NCBI RefSeq assembly: GCF_001580365.1
Contig: NZ_CP014480.1
Coordinates: forward strand, 3,309,981 to 3,373,980
DNA: 64,000 bases
Direction: 5' to 3'
From: Kocuria turfanensis
Lineage (GTDB): Bacteria > Actinomycetota > Actinomycetes > Actinomycetales > Micrococcaceae
A program made the translations under genes and the position numbers. This document shows, in pieces, positions 21,988 to 31,509 of the stretch. Position 1 is the stretch's first letter, and every line of letters starts with the position of its first letter. The notes beneath the pieces were generated by a model that was given only the letters and a program-made list of their open reading frames with translations, had not been told where the DNA came from and did not search any database.

Positions 21988-23738
21988 CAGTACTTACGCT
22001 CCATGGGCTCGTAGCGGGTGAAGATGACGGGCTTCGTCTCCTGCCTGATGCCCCCGGTGGGGGAGGAGGGGTCGAGGTAGACCATCGAGTGCTTCATGAA
22101 GTTCTCGTCGTCGCGCTCCGGGAAGTCCTCCCGGAAGTGGCCGCCGCGGGACTCGTTGCGGTGCAGCGCCGCGACCGTCATGACCTTGGCCAGCTGCAGC
22201 AGGAAGCCGAGCTCCACGGCCTCGAGCAGGTCCAGGTTGAAGCGCTTGCCCTTGTCCTGGATCGAGATGTTCGCGTAGCGGGCCTCGAGGGCGGCGATGT
22301 CGTCCAGCGCCGTCTGCAGGGTCTCCGCCGTGCGGAACACCTGGACGTTGAGGTCCATGGTGTCCTGCAGGTCCTTGCGGATCGCGGCGACCTTCTCGGT
22401 GCCGGTGCCGTTGCGGGCGTTGTCGAGCAGCGCCACGGTGCTGTCCAGGGCGGTGTCCGGGACCGGCACGAACTCGGCCTGCTGCGCGTACTCGGCCGCG
22501 TAGATCCCGGCCCGCTTGCCGAACACGTTGATGTCCAGCAGCGAGTTGGTGCCCAGGCGGTTGGAGCCGTGCACGGACACGCAGGCGACCTCGCCGGCGG
22601 CGTACAGGCCCGGGACCACGGTCTCGTTGTCCTGCAGCACCTCGGCCTTGATGTTGGTCGGGATCCCGCCCATCGCGTAGTGGCACGTGGGGAACACCGG
22701 GACCGGCTCGGTGTAGGGCTCCACGCCCAGGTAGGTGCGGGCGAACTCCGTGATGTCGGGCAGCTTCGCGTCGATGTGCGCCGGCTCCAGGTGGGTGAGG
22801 TCGAGCAGGACGTAGTCCTTGTTCGGCCCGGCCCCACGGCCCTCGCGCACCTCGTTGGCCATGGAGCGGGCCACGATGTCACGGGGGGCGAGGTCCTTGA
22901 TCGTGGGGGCGTAGCGCTCCATGAAGCGCTCGCCGTCCGCGTTGCGCAGGATCCCGCCCTCGCCGCGGGCGGCCTCGGAGACCAGGATGCCCAGGCCGGC
23001 CAGACCGGTCGGGTGGAACTGGATGAACTCCATGTCCTCGAGCGGAAGGCCGTTGCGGAACGCGATGGCCATGCCGTCGCCGGTGAGGGTGTGCGCGTTG
23101 GAGGTGGTCTTGTAGACCTTGCCGGCCCCGCCGGAGGCGAAGACCACGGACTTCGCCTGGAAGACGTGCAGCTCGCCGGTGGCCAGATCGTAGGAGACCA
23201 CGCCCGCCACGCGCCGCTGACCGTCGATCTCGGTCATGACCAGGTCCAGGACGTAGTACTCGTTGAAGAACTCCACGTTGTGCTTGATGCAGTTCTGGTA
23301 GAGCGTCTGGAGGATCATGTGCCCGGTGCGGTCCGCGGCGTAGCAGGCCCGGCGCACGGGCGCCTTGCCGTGGTCGCGGGTGTGTCCGCCGAAGCGGCGC
23401 TGGTCGATCTTGCCCTCGGGGGTGCGGTTGAAGGGCAGCCCCATCTTCTCCAGGTCCAGGACCGCGTCGATGGCCTCCTTGGCCATGACCTCCGCGGCGT
23501 CCTGGTCGACGAGGTAGTCACCGCCCTTGATGGTGTCGAACGTGTGCCACTCCCAGTTGTCCTCCTCGACGTTGGCGAGTGCTGCGCACATGCCGCCCTG
23601 CGCCGCGCCGGTGTGGGAGCGGGTGGGGTACAGCTTGGTCAGTACGGCAGTACGAGAGCGCTGGCCGGCCTCGATGGCGGCGCGCATACCGGCACCACCG
23701 GCACCGATGATGACCACGTCGTACTTGTGAACCTGCAT
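21987..23738 (-). CDS. sdhA: Succinate dehydrogenase flavoprotein subunit
   Basis: 583-aa catalytic subunit oxidising succinate to fumarate. The FAD-binding GAGGAGMRAA is near residue 12, the covalent-FAD His lies in RSHTGAAQGG, and the active-site region HTRDHGKAPVRRACYAADRT (part) is near residue 115. CHYAMGGIPTN and HGSNRLGTNSLLD follow. Its stop overlaps the sdhB ATG by one base. It is separated from sdhD by 108 bp containing a hairpin. Confidence 0.97.
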   Translation of the reverse strand: MQVHKYDVVIIGAGGAGMRAAIEAGQRSRTAVLTKLYPTRSHTGAAQGGMCAALANVEEDNWEWHTFDTIKGGDYLVDQDAAEVMAKEAIDAVLDLEKMGLPFNRTPEGKIDQRRFGGHTRDHGKAPVRRACYAADRTGHMILQTLYQNCIKHNVEFFNEYYVLDLVMTEIDGQRRVAGVVSYDLATGELHVFQAKSVVFASGGAGKVYKTTSNAHTLTGDGMAIAFRNGLPLEDMEFIQFHPTGLAGLGILVSEAARGEGGILRNADGERFMERYAPTIKDLAPRDIVARSMANEVREGRGAGPNKDYVLLDLTHLEPAHIDAKLPDITEFARTYLGVEPYTEPVPVFPTCHYAMGGIPTNIKAEVLQDNETVVPGLYAAGEVACVSVHGSNRLGTNSLLDINVFGKRAGIYAAEYAQQAEFVPVPDTALDSTVALLDNARNGTGTEKVAAIRKDLQDTMDLNVQVFRTAETLQTALDDIAALEARYANISIQDKGKRFNLDLLEAVELGFLLQLAKVMTVAALHRNESRGGHFREDFPERDDENFMKHSMVYLDPSSPTGGIRQETKPVIFTRYEPMERKY

Positions 23739-23803
23739 ACCGGTTGTTCTTTCTGTTGGATGTTCGGGAGGTGTTCTGGGTTCCGGTCGCCTGCGGCCGG
23801 ACG

Positions 23804-23838
23804 GCGCGGACGGCCCGCCGGGGAGCGGGCCGTCGCGC
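23804..23838 (-). other. Intra-operon hairpin between sdhD and sdhA
   Basis: 10-bp perfect stem GACGGCCCGC/GCGGGCCGTC (23809-23818 with 23825-23834), extended by GCGC pairs after one bulge, between two genes of one operon. It could attenuate read-through or set subunit ratios, or be a processing site. Confidence 0.45.
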
Positions 23839-23846
23839 GAGAGGTC

Positions 23847-24335
23847 TCAGCCCGCGGTGCAGAAGGAGGCCAGCAGGGCCGGGTCCGCGCCGGTGGGGCA
23901 GGGCTCGAAGGTGAAGATCACCAGGGTGCCCAGCAGGATCACGAAGGCGGAGGTGGTGAAGAGGAAGACCTTCAGCCAGAACCGGGTGCGGTCCTTCTCG
24001 GCGTAGTCGTCGATGATCACGCGCAGGCCGTTGGTGCCGTGCAGCATCGCGAGCCACAGCAGGAGCATGTCGAAGACCTGCCAGAACGGGCTGGCCCACT
24101 TGCCGGCGACGAACGCGAAGTCCACGGCCTCGACCCCGCCCTCGGGGGAGACGAGGTTCACCCACAGGTGCACGAAGACCAGCACGAGCAGGACCACGCC
24201 GGAGAAGCGCATGAACAGCCACGCGAACATCTCGAAGTTGTTGCGACGGGAGGAGGAGCGGTTGTACTTGACGCCGTTGACCTCGAGGTCCTTGCTCCGG
24301 GGGACCGAGATGCTTGCCTTGAGCGGAGTGCTCAT
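23847..24335 (-). CDS. sdhD: Succinate dehydrogenase membrane anchor subunit
   Basis: 162-aa membrane anchor with three helices (about residues 40-60, 80-100 and 125-148). HLWVN provides a candidate haem-ligand His, and HGTNGLRVIIDDY is the typical SdhD signature. It starts 3 bp after the sdhC stop and ends in a short soluble tail, PCPTGADPALLASFCTAG. Confidence 0.93.
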   Translation of the reverse strand: MSTPLKASISVPRSKDLEVNGVKYNRSSSRRNNFEMFAWLFMRFSGVVLLVLVFVHLWVNLVSPEGGVEAVDFAFVAGKWASPFWQVFDMLLLWLAMLHGTNGLRVIIDDYAEKDRTRFWLKVFLFTTSAFVILLGTLVIFTFEPCPTGADPALLASFCTAG

Positions 24336-24338
24336 TGT

Positions 24339-24734
24339 TTAACCCCCGAAGATGGAGAGGTGGAAGATGTTGGACAGGTGCCGGACCAGGAACGGGACCA
24401 TCACCACGAGCCACAGCGCGAGGACGCCCCAGAGCATCTGCTTCTGGTAGCGGGTGCCCTTCGACCAGAAGTCCACGAGGATGATGCGCAGGCCGTTGAA
24501 GGCGTGGTAGACGATGGCCGCCACGAGACCGGCCTCGCCCAGGCCCATGACCGGGTTCTTGTAGGTCTCCATGACCGCGTTGTAGGCCTCGGGCGAGACC
24601 CGCACGAGCGCGGTGTCCAGGACGTGGACCAGAAGAAAGAAGAAGATGGCCACGCCGGTGATGCGGTGGGCGACCCAGGACCACTGGCCATGGGCCTGGC
24701 CGCGGTACAAGGTGCCCTTGGATGTCTTCGCCAC
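24339..24734 (-). CDS. sdhC: Succinate dehydrogenase cytochrome b556 subunit
   Basis: 131-aa membrane anchor, first gene of the sdhCDAB operon. It shows GQWSWVAHRITGVAIFFFLL with the conserved S-x-x-H-R-I-T-G motif, the haem-ligand candidate His in LLVHVLDTAL, and YHAFNGLRIILVD. Start: GTG at 24734, with GGAGG at 7-nt spacing. The preceding 220 bp, shared with divergent manC, holds an extended -10 candidate. Confidence 0.93.
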   Translation of the reverse strand: MAKTSKGTLYRGQAHGQWSWVAHRITGVAIFFFLLVHVLDTALVRVSPEAYNAVMETYKNPVMGLGEAGLVAAIVYHAFNGLRIILVDFWSKGTRYQKQMLWGVLALWLVVMVPFLVRHLSNIFHLSIFGG

Positions 24735-24852
24735 TGAAAAACCTCCCTGAGTCGCTCGCCGTCGTGCGCTCTTGAAAACCGGGAATTCGCACTGCGCACG
24801 ACGTGAGCGGAGCCCTCCGGCTCTGTGTCGGATGTTGCGCGAGTTCCTTTCC

Positions 24853-24861
24853 ACGATACCA
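24853..24861 (-). promoter_or_regulatory. Extended -10 candidate for the sdh operon
   Basis: TGGTATCGT on the minus strand matches a TGn-TATnnT extended -10. It would give a leader of about 115 nt. No clear -35 box is seen. Confidence 0.4.
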
Positions 24862-24955
24862 GCACGGAGGCCGTTTACTGACAGCCTGTCCCCCGCCAGG
24901 ACACGGATCTCGCCGTGGGCGGACGTCGTTTTCCGTGCCGCCCGTCCCGGCGTCG

Positions 24956-24961
24956 TATGGT
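24956..24961 (+). promoter_or_regulatory. -10 box for leaderless manC
   Basis: TATGGT ends 7 nt before the GTG at 24969. No Shine-Dalgarno sequence is present. Confidence 0.5.
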
Positions 24962-24968
24962 GATGCGT

Positions 24969-26084
24969 GTGACCTCTCCCCTCGCGCACTTCCACCCCTT
25001 CATCCCGGCCGGAGGGGTCGGCTCCCGGCTCTGGCCGCTCTCCCGGGCCGACGCCCCGAAGTTCCTGCTGGACCTCACCGGGTCCGGCTCGTCGCTGCTG
25101 CGGGCCACCTACGACCGGCTGGCCGGACTCAGCGGCGGCCGCGTCATGGTCGTCACCGGACGCACCCACGCCCCCGCGGTCTGCCGGCAGCTGCCGGAGC
25201 TCTCCCCGGGGGACCTCGTGCTCGAGCCGTCCCCGAAGGACTCGGCGGCGGCCATCGGCCTGGCCTGCATGCTCATCGCGCGGCAGGACCCGGACGCGAT
25301 CGTCGGCTCCTTCGCGGCCGACCACGTGATCGAGCCCGCCGAGGCGTTCCAGGACGTGGTCCGGGAGGCGGTCGCGGCCGCGGCCTCGGGCCGGATCGTG
25401 ACCATCGGCATCCCGCCGAGCTCCCCGGCCACCGGCTTCGGCTACATCCGCGCAGGCTCGCAGCTGGGCCTCGAGGGCGCCCCGCACGCCCTGCAGGTCG
25501 AGCAGTTCGTGGAGAAGCCGGACGAGGCCACCGCGCGCGCCTACGTGCACAGCGGCAACTACACGTGGAACGCCGGCATGTTCGTGGCCCCCGCCTCGCT
25601 GATGCTGCGCCACCTCGCCGCCAGCGAGCCCGCGCTGCACGCCGGGCTGGCCGAGATCGCCGACGCGTGGGGCACGCCCGCGCAGGACGAGGTGGTCGAC
25701 CGGGTCTGGCCCGGCCTGCCGAAGACCGCCATCGACTACGCCGTGGCCGAGCCCGCCGCGGCGGCCGGGGACGTCGCCATGGTGCCCGCGACCTTCACCT
25801 GGGACGACGTGGGCGACTTCGCCGCGATCAGCCGGCTCAACCACGTCGACCCGCACGGGGACCCGCACGTGACCGTGCTGGGCGACAACAGCCGGGTGCT
25901 CGCCGACAGCTCCACGGGCATCGTCGTCTCCGACACGGGCCGGATGATCGCGCTGATCGGCGTGGAGGACATCGTCGTCGTCGACACCCCCGACGCGCTG
26001 CTGGTGACCACGCAGGAGCACGCCCAGCGGGTCAAGGACGCCGTGGCCTCGCTCAAGCAGAGCGGCAACACGGACGTGCTGTGA
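24969..26084 (+). CDS. manC: Mannose-1-phosphate guanylyltransferase
   Basis: Makes GDP-mannose from GTP and mannose 1-phosphate, for mannan, lipomannan or glycoprotein synthesis. 371 aa, the single-domain GMP type without the isomerase domain. The nucleotidyltransferase signature is PAGGVGSRLWPLSR, followed by LEPSPKDSAAAIGLA, FAADHVI, VEKPDEATA and NYTWNAGMF. I chose the GTG at 24969 because a TATGGT box lies 7 nt upstream and the longer ATG starts lie inside that promoter. It is divergent from sdh. Confidence 0.93.
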   Translation: MTSPLAHFHPFIPAGGVGSRLWPLSRADAPKFLLDLTGSGSSLLRATYDRLAGLSGGRVMVVTGRTHAPAVCRQLPELSPGDLVLEPSPKDSAAAIGLACMLIARQDPDAIVGSFAADHVIEPAEAFQDVVREAVAAAASGRIVTIGIPPSSPATGFGYIRAGSQLGLEGAPHALQVEQFVEKPDEATARAYVHSGNYTWNAGMFVAPASLMLRHLAASEPALHAGLAEIADAWGTPAQDEVVDRVWPGLPKTAIDYAVAEPAAAAGDVAMVPATFTWDDVGDFAAISRLNHVDPHGDPHVTVLGDNSRVLADSSTGIVVSDTGRMIALIGVEDIVVVDTPDALLVTTQEHAQRVKDAVASLKQSGNTDVL

Positions 26085-26111
26085 GCGTCCCGGGCCGCGC
26101 GCGGCCCGGAG

Positions 26112-26117
26112 TACCCT
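26112..26117 (+). promoter_or_regulatory. -10 box for leaderless M20 gene
   Basis: TACCCT ends 6 nt before the ATG at 26124. No Shine-Dalgarno sequence is present. Confidence 0.5.
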
Positions 26118-26123
26118 GGACAG

Positions 26124-27371
26124 ATGCCTGACGCGCCATCCCCCGCCGCAGCCCTGGAGGCCGGCCTCCCGCCGGCCATCGGCCCCCTCCTCAAGCGGTA
26201 CCTGCCGGACCTGATCGCCTTCCGGCGGGACCTGCACCGGCACCCGGAGCTGTCCTACCAGGAGTTCCGCACCACCGACCGGATCGTCGCCGCCCTGGAG
26301 AACATGGGCCTGAGCCCCGTGCGGCTCAGCGACACCGGGTGCTACGTGGACATCGGCCACGGGCCGCTGGCCGTGGGCCTGCGCGCGGACATCGACGCGC
26401 TGCCCATCCAGGAGGCCACGGGCCTGGACTACTCCTCCGTCAACGACGGCGTGGCGCACTCCTGCGGCCACGACATCCACGCGACCGTGATGGTGGGCGT
26501 GGCCAAGGTGCTCGCGGACCTGCACCGCACCGCGCACATCGCCGGCACCGTGCGGATCGTCTTCCAGCCCGCCGAGGAGCAGCTGCCCGGAGGCGCCCTC
26601 ACGGTGATCCGCCAGGGCGCGCTGGAGGGCGTGCCGCGCATGTTCGCCCTGCACTGCGAGCCCAAGGTCGACGTGGGGCAGGTCGGGACCCGGATCGGGG
26701 CGATCACCTCCGCCTCGGACACCGTGCGGATCGAGTTCACCGGCCGCGGCGGGCACACCTCCCGCCCGCACCTGACGCAGGACCTCGTCTACGCGATGGC
26801 CCAGATCGCCGTGAACGTCCCCGCCGTGCTCTCCCGGCGGATCGACGTCCGGTCCGGGGTCGCGGTGGTCTGGGGACAGATGCACGCCGGTGTGGCGCCC
26901 AACGCCATCCCCGCCACGGGGTTCATGTCCGGGACCATGCGCTGCCTCGACGCCGACGCCTGGCACCGGGCCGGCCGCCTGCTCGACGAGGTCGTGCACC
27001 AGGTCGCGGCGCCCTACGGGGTGGACGTGGAGCTGGAGCACATCCGCGGCGTGCCGCCCGTGGTCAACGGGGAGGTCGAGACCACCCTCATCGAGAACGC
27101 CGCCCGCGCGGAGCTCGGCGAGGACGCCGTGGTGCTGGTGCACCAGTCGATGGGCGGGGAGGACTTCGCGTGGTTCCTCCAGGAGGTCCCCGGGGCGATG
27201 ATGCGCCTGGGCACCCGGACCCGGGGCGGGCACACCTACGACCTGCACCAGTCGGACTACGTGGCGGACGAGGCGGCCATCGGCTGCGGCGTCCAGGTCA
27301 TGGCCAACACCGCCCTGCGGGCCATCCGGCTGCGCTCCCGGGAGACGCACCCCGACGTCACGGCGAATTGA
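26124..27371 (+). CDS. M20 family amidohydrolase
   Basis: 415-aa metal-dependent aminoacylase/hippurate hydrolase/IAA-amino-acid hydrolase type enzyme. It opens with RRDLHRHPELSYQE and has metal and catalytic motifs HSCGHDIHATVMVG and FQPAEEQLPGGA. The dimerisation domain is at about residues 195-305, and the late metal ligand lies in HQSMGGEDFAWFLQ. Substrate unknown. Leaderless start after TACCCT. It stands alone, upstream of the nucleoside transporter promoter. Confidence 0.92.
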   Translation: MPDAPSPAAALEAGLPPAIGPLLKRYLPDLIAFRRDLHRHPELSYQEFRTTDRIVAALENMGLSPVRLSDTGCYVDIGHGPLAVGLRADIDALPIQEATGLDYSSVNDGVAHSCGHDIHATVMVGVAKVLADLHRTAHIAGTVRIVFQPAEEQLPGGALTVIRQGALEGVPRMFALHCEPKVDVGQVGTRIGAITSASDTVRIEFTGRGGHTSRPHLTQDLVYAMAQIAVNVPAVLSRRIDVRSGVAVVWGQMHAGVAPNAIPATGFMSGTMRCLDADAWHRAGRLLDEVVHQVAAPYGVDVELEHIRGVPPVVNGEVETTLIENAARAELGEDAVVLVHQSMGGEDFAWFLQEVPGAMMRLGTRTRGGHTYDLHQSDYVADEAAIGCGVQVMANTALRAIRLRSRETHPDVTAN

Positions 27372-27404
27372 CGCGAGTCTCCGTCCACCGCGCCTACCCG
27401 TGGG

Positions 27405-27410
27405 TAGAAT
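27405..27410 (+). promoter_or_regulatory. -10 box of the nucleoside transport/salvage operon
   Basis: TAGAAT, a near-consensus actinobacterial -10, lies about 75 bp before the lipoprotein ATG. It would drive a leader of about 70 nt carrying GGAGGA. No good -35 box is seen at 17 bp. Confidence 0.55.
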
Positions 27411-27486
27411 GACACCACGTCACGCCACCCCGCGTGGACGGGACCCGTTGCCCGCGGCCGGGTCACCCCTGTCTCCTGGAGGAACC

Positions 27487-28593
27487 ATGACCTTCTCACC
27501 CCGGACGTCCCGAGGATCCCGCCCGCTTTCCGCCGCCGCGCTGCTCGGCGCCTCCGCCCTGGTCCTCGCCGGCTGCGGGGCCGCGCCCGAGGAGGGCGGG
27601 GAGGCGCAGGAGCAGGCCACCGACTTCACGGGCTGCATCGTCTCCGACTCCGGGGGCTTCCAGGACCGCTCGTTCAACCAGAACTCCTACGAGGGCCTGC
27701 AGGCCGCCCAGGAGTCCATGGGCATCGAGATCCAGCAGGCCGAGTCCCAGGCCGAGACCGACTTCGTGCCCAACCTCAACTCCATGGTCCAGCAGGGCTG
27801 CGACCTGACCGTCTCCGTGGGCTTCCTCCTCGCCGACGCCACCCGCGAGGCCGCCGAGGCCAACCCGGACTCGAACTTCGCGATCGTGGACGACGCCTCG
27901 ATCGAGCTCGACAACGTCAAGCCGCTGGTCTACAACACGGCCGAGGCCGCGTTCCTCGCCGGCTACGTCGCGGCGGGCACCACCCAGACCGGCAAGGTCG
28001 CCGCCTACGGCGGCATGGACATCCCCACCGTGACGGTGTTCATGGACGGCTTCGCCGACGGCGTCGCCCACTACAACGAGACCAAGGGCGAGAACGTCGA
28101 GCTGCTGGGCTGGAACAAGGACGCCCAGGACGGCACCTTCGTCAACAGCTTCACCGACACCTCCGCGGCGAAGACCACCACGCAGAACTTCATCAACGAG
28201 GGCGCGGACATCATCATGCCCGTGGCGGGCCAGGCGGCGCTGGGCACCCTCGACGCCGTGGTCGCCGCCAACGACGGCGGCGACGAGGTCCGCTTCGTGT
28301 GGGTCGACGCCGACGGCTACGAGACGCTCGACCAGGGCCAGCAGTACCAGCTCACCTCCGTGCTCAAGCAGATGAGCACCTCCGTGCAGGACGTCGTCGA
28401 GACGTCGGCGGAGGGCCAGTTCAGCAACGAGCCCTACATCGGCACCCTCGAGAACGGCGGAGTGGGCATCGCGCCCTACCACGACCAGGAGGAGGCCGTG
28501 GGCGAGGAGCTCGCCGCCGAGGTCGAGCAGCTCAAGCAGGACATCATCGACGGCACCATCACCGTCGAGTCCGAGAACTCGCCGCAGGCCTGA
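27487..28593 (+). CDS. BMP family substrate-binding lipoprotein (nucleoside ABC transporter)
   Basis: 368 aa. The signal peptide has a lipobox, ALVLAGC, with the lipid-bearing Cys at about residue 32, followed by an acidic linker. The mature part is a Bmp/PnrA-type binding domain with FTGCIVSDSGGFQDRSFNQN and GYVAAGTTQTGKVAAYGG. BMP proteins of this type (PnrA, BmpA, RnsB) bind purine and pyrimidine nucleosides. The downstream cytidine deaminase, phosphorylase and adenosine deaminase support nucleoside uptake. ATG start with GGAGGA. Confidence 0.93.
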   Translation: MTFSPRTSRGSRPLSAAALLGASALVLAGCGAAPEEGGEAQEQATDFTGCIVSDSGGFQDRSFNQNSYEGLQAAQESMGIEIQQAESQAETDFVPNLNSMVQQGCDLTVSVGFLLADATREAAEANPDSNFAIVDDASIELDNVKPLVYNTAEAAFLAGYVAAGTTQTGKVAAYGGMDIPTVTVFMDGFADGVAHYNETKGENVELLGWNKDAQDGTFVNSFTDTSAAKTTTQNFINEGADIIMPVAGQAALGTLDAVVAANDGGDEVRFVWVDADGYETLDQGQQYQLTSVLKQMSTSVQDVVETSAEGQFSNEPYIGTLENGGVGIAPYHDQEEAVGEELAAEVEQLKQDIIDGTITVESENSPQA

Positions 28594-28705
28594 TCCCGGA
28601 CGCAGGCGACCACCGCACCCACCGCCGCCAGCACGGCCCCCGGCCGCAGCTGGCGGCGGTGGCGTGCCCGCCCGGGGCCGCGCACGGCCCAAGAGGAGGA
28701 CCACC

Positions 28706-30259
28706 ATGAAGCTCGAGCTGCAGTCCATCACCAAGCGGTTCGGTGCCTTCGCGGCCAACGAGGACATCGACCTCGTCGTCGAGCCCGGGCAGATCCACTG
28801 CCTGCTCGGGGAGAACGGGGCCGGCAAGTCGACCCTGATGAACGTCCTGTACGGGCTCTACCGGCCCACCGCGGGGCGCATCCTCGTGGACGGCGCCGAG
28901 GTGTCCTTCAAGGGCCCCGGCGACGCCATGGCCGCCGGCATCGGCATGGTGCACCAGCACTTCATGCTCGTGCCCGTGTTCACGGTCGCCGAGAACGTCG
29001 CCCTGGGGGCGGAGAGCACGAAGGGCGCGGCCCTGGACCTGGAGACCACCCGCCGCCGGATCCGGGAGATCTCCGACCGCTACGGCTTCCACGTGGACCC
29101 GGACGCCGTCGTGGAGGACCTGCCCGTGGGCGTCCAGCAGCGCGTCGAGATCATCAAGGCCCTCGTGCGGGAGGCCCAGGTTCTCATCCTGGACGAGCCC
29201 ACCGCCGTGCTCACCCCGCGCGAGACCGACGAGCTGCTCGAGATCATGCGCCAGCTGCGCAGCTCGGGCCGCTCGATCCTGTTCATCTCGCACAAGCTGC
29301 GCGAGGTCAAGGAGATCTCCGACGTGATCACCGTGGTCCGCCGCGGCCGCGTGGTGGGACAGACCTCCCCGGAGGCCTCGACCTCCGAGCTCGCCGCGCT
29401 GATGGTGGGCCGCGACGTCTCCCTCACGGTGGCCAAGGGGCAGGCCGCACCGGGGGAGCGCGCCCTCGAGGTCAGCGGGCTCACCGTGGTCGGCGACAAC
29501 GGCGTGAAGCTGCTCGACGACGTCAGCTTCGACGTGGCCCGCGGGGAGATCCTCGCGGTGGCCGGTGTGCAGGGCAACGGCCAGACCGAGCTCGCCGAGG
29601 CGATCCTGGGCCTGCGGGAGCGGGCCACCGGCTCGATCCGGCTGGGCGGCACGGAGCTGCTGGGCAGGTCGGTGCGCCAGGTGCTGGAGGCCGGCGTGGG
29701 ATTCGTCCCGGAGGACCGCTCCACGGACGGGCTCGTGGGGCCCTTCACCGTCGCCGAGAACCTGGTGCTGGACCTCTACGGCGACGACCGCTTCTCCCGC
29801 GGGCCCTCCCTGCGCCTGGGCGAGATCCTGGCCAACGCCCGCCGCGCCGTCGAGCAGTTCGACGTGCGCACCCCGTCGGTGGACGCCCCGGTCCGGACGC
29901 TCTCCGGCGGCAACCAGCAGAAGGTCGTGATCGCCCGGGAGCTGTCCCGGCCGCTCGAGCTCTTCCTCGCCTCCCAGCCCACCCGCGGGGTGGACGTCGG
30001 GTCGATCGAGTTCATCCACGAGCAGATCGTCGCCGAGCGGGACAAGGGCGTGCCCGTGCTCATCGTCTCCACCGAGCTCGACGAGGTCTACGCGCTCGCG
30101 GACCGCATCGCCGTGTTCTTCCACGGCCGCATCATGGGCATCGTCGGCCCCGACACCCCGCGGGACGTCCTGGGCCAGATGATGGCCGGGGCCACCGCCG
30201 AGGAGGCCCGCGCCTCCACCGCCCAGCACACCGCCCAGCACACGAAGGAGCAGGCATGA
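28706..30259 (+). CDS. Nucleoside ABC transporter ATPase (two ABC domains)
   Basis: 517-aa cytoplasmic protein with tandem nucleotide-binding domains. In domain 1, Walker A is GENGAGKST, the signature region PVGVQQRVEI and Walker B LILDEPTAVL. In domain 2, the P-loop is degenerate (GVQGNGQTEL), the signature is LSGGNQQKV and Walker B is altered to LFLASQPTRGVDVG. This asymmetry is usual in the RbsA/YufO-like CUT2 subfamily. Start: ATG with AGAGGAGG at 7-nt spacing. The next gene overlaps by 4 bp (ATGA). Confidence 0.95.
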   Translation: MKLELQSITKRFGAFAANEDIDLVVEPGQIHCLLGENGAGKSTLMNVLYGLYRPTAGRILVDGAEVSFKGPGDAMAAGIGMVHQHFMLVPVFTVAENVALGAESTKGAALDLETTRRRIREISDRYGFHVDPDAVVEDLPVGVQQRVEIIKALVREAQVLILDEPTAVLTPRETDELLEIMRQLRSSGRSILFISHKLREVKEISDVITVVRRGRVVGQTSPEASTSELAALMVGRDVSLTVAKGQAAPGERALEVSGLTVVGDNGVKLLDDVSFDVARGEILAVAGVQGNGQTELAEAILGLRERATGSIRLGGTELLGRSVRQVLEAGVGFVPEDRSTDGLVGPFTVAENLVLDLYGDDRFSRGPSLRLGEILANARRAVEQFDVRTPSVDAPVRTLSGGNQQKVVIARELSRPLELFLASQPTRGVDVGSIEFIHEQIVAERDKGVPVLIVSTELDEVYALADRIAVFFHGRIMGIVGPDTPRDVLGQMMAGATAEEARASTAQHTAQHTKEQA

Positions 30260-31509
30260 GCGCCACCGGAGCGGCCCCCGCGGTCGCCGAGCAGCAGAGC
30301 GCGCCGCCGCCCACGGCCACCACCCCCGACGCCCCGCGGCGCACCTGGCTGGGCTCGGCGCTGCAGTCGGTGCTCGCGATCGTCGCGGCCCTGGTGCTGG
30401 GCGGGCTGCTGATCGCCGTGACCGACGAGCGCGTCGCCGACGCCGCGGGCTACTTCTTCGCCCGCCCCGCGGACACCCTCGGCGCAATGTGGGCCGCGGC
30501 GTCCTCCGCCTACGAGGCCATGTTCTACGGCGCCGTCTACAACCCCAACGGCACGACCTTCGCCCAGCGGATCTACCCGCTCACCGAGACGCTGACCGTG
30601 GCCACCCCGCTGATCCTCGCGGGCCTCGGCGTGGCCGTGGCCTTCCGGGCGGGGCTGTTCAACATCGGCGCCCAGGGCCAGCTGCTGATCGGCGCGGCCC
30701 TCGCCGCGTGGGTGGGCTTCGCCTGGCAGCTGCCGGTGGGCGTGCACCTGCTCGCCGTGGTCCTCGCCGGCGCCCTGGGCGGGGCCCTGTGGGGCGGGAT
30801 CGTCGGGCTGCTCAAGGCCCGCACCGGGGCCCACGAGGTGATCCTCACGATCATGCTCAACTACATCGCGCTGAACCTGGTCGCCTACCTGCTGACCCGG
30901 CCCGCGTTCCTGCGTCCCGGGTCCTCGAACCCGGTGAGCCCGCAGGTCGCCGAGACCGCGATGTTCCCGCGGCTGCTGGGGGAGCAGTTCCGGCTGCACT
31001 GGGGCTTCGTGCTCGCGGTCCTCGCCACCGTGTTCGTGGCGTGGCTGCTCCACCGCTCCACGGTGGGCTTCGAGCTGCGCTCCGTGGGCGCCAACCCGCG
31101 CGCGGCCCGCACCGCGGGCATCTCCGTCACGCGCGGCTACGTCGTCGTCATGCTGCTCGCGGGCGCGCTGGCCGGTCTCGCGGGCGTCGCGCAGGTCGCC
31201 GGCACCGAGCGGGCGCTGACCTCCGGGATCGCCGCGTCCTTCGGCTTCGACGCGATCACGGTGGCCCTGCTGGGCCGGTCCCGGCCGTGGGGGACGTTCT
31301 TCGCCGGCCTGCTCTACGGCGCCTTCCGCGCCGGAGGCGTCACGATGCAGTCGATGACCGGCACGAACATCGACATCGTGCTGGTCGTGCAGTCGCTGAT
31401 CGTGCTGTTCATCGCCCTGCCGCCGCTGCTGAGAACCGGCCAGGACCGGGTCCGGGCCCGGCGCGGACGGGGCACCACCACCACCGCCACCGAGGGGGCC
31501 CGGGCATGA
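30256..31509 (+). CDS. Nucleoside ABC transporter permease 1
   Basis: 417-aa CUT2-type permease with about eight to ten helices. VAFRAGLFNIGAQGQLLIGA and NPRAARTAGISVTRGYVV are typical of the YufP/RnsC family. The N- and C-terminal tails are Pro/Thr/Arg-rich. It overlaps the ATPase stop and the next permease start by ATGA junctions, so translation is coupled. Confidence 0.93.
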   Translation: MSATGAAPAVAEQQSAPPPTATTPDAPRRTWLGSALQSVLAIVAALVLGGLLIAVTDERVADAAGYFFARPADTLGAMWAAASSAYEAMFYGAVYNPNGTTFAQRIYPLTETLTVATPLILAGLGVAVAFRAGLFNIGAQGQLLIGAALAAWVGFAWQLPVGVHLLAVVLAGALGGALWGGIVGLLKARTGAHEVILTIMLNYIALNLVAYLLTRPAFLRPGSSNPVSPQVAETAMFPRLLGEQFRLHWGFVLAVLATVFVAWLLHRSTVGFELRSVGANPRAARTAGISVTRGYVVVMLLAGALAGLAGVAQVAGTERALTSGIAASFGFDAITVALLGRSRPWGTFFAGLLYGAFRAGGVTMQSMTGTNIDIVLVVQSLIVLFIALPPLLRTGQDRVRARRGRGTTTTATEGARA

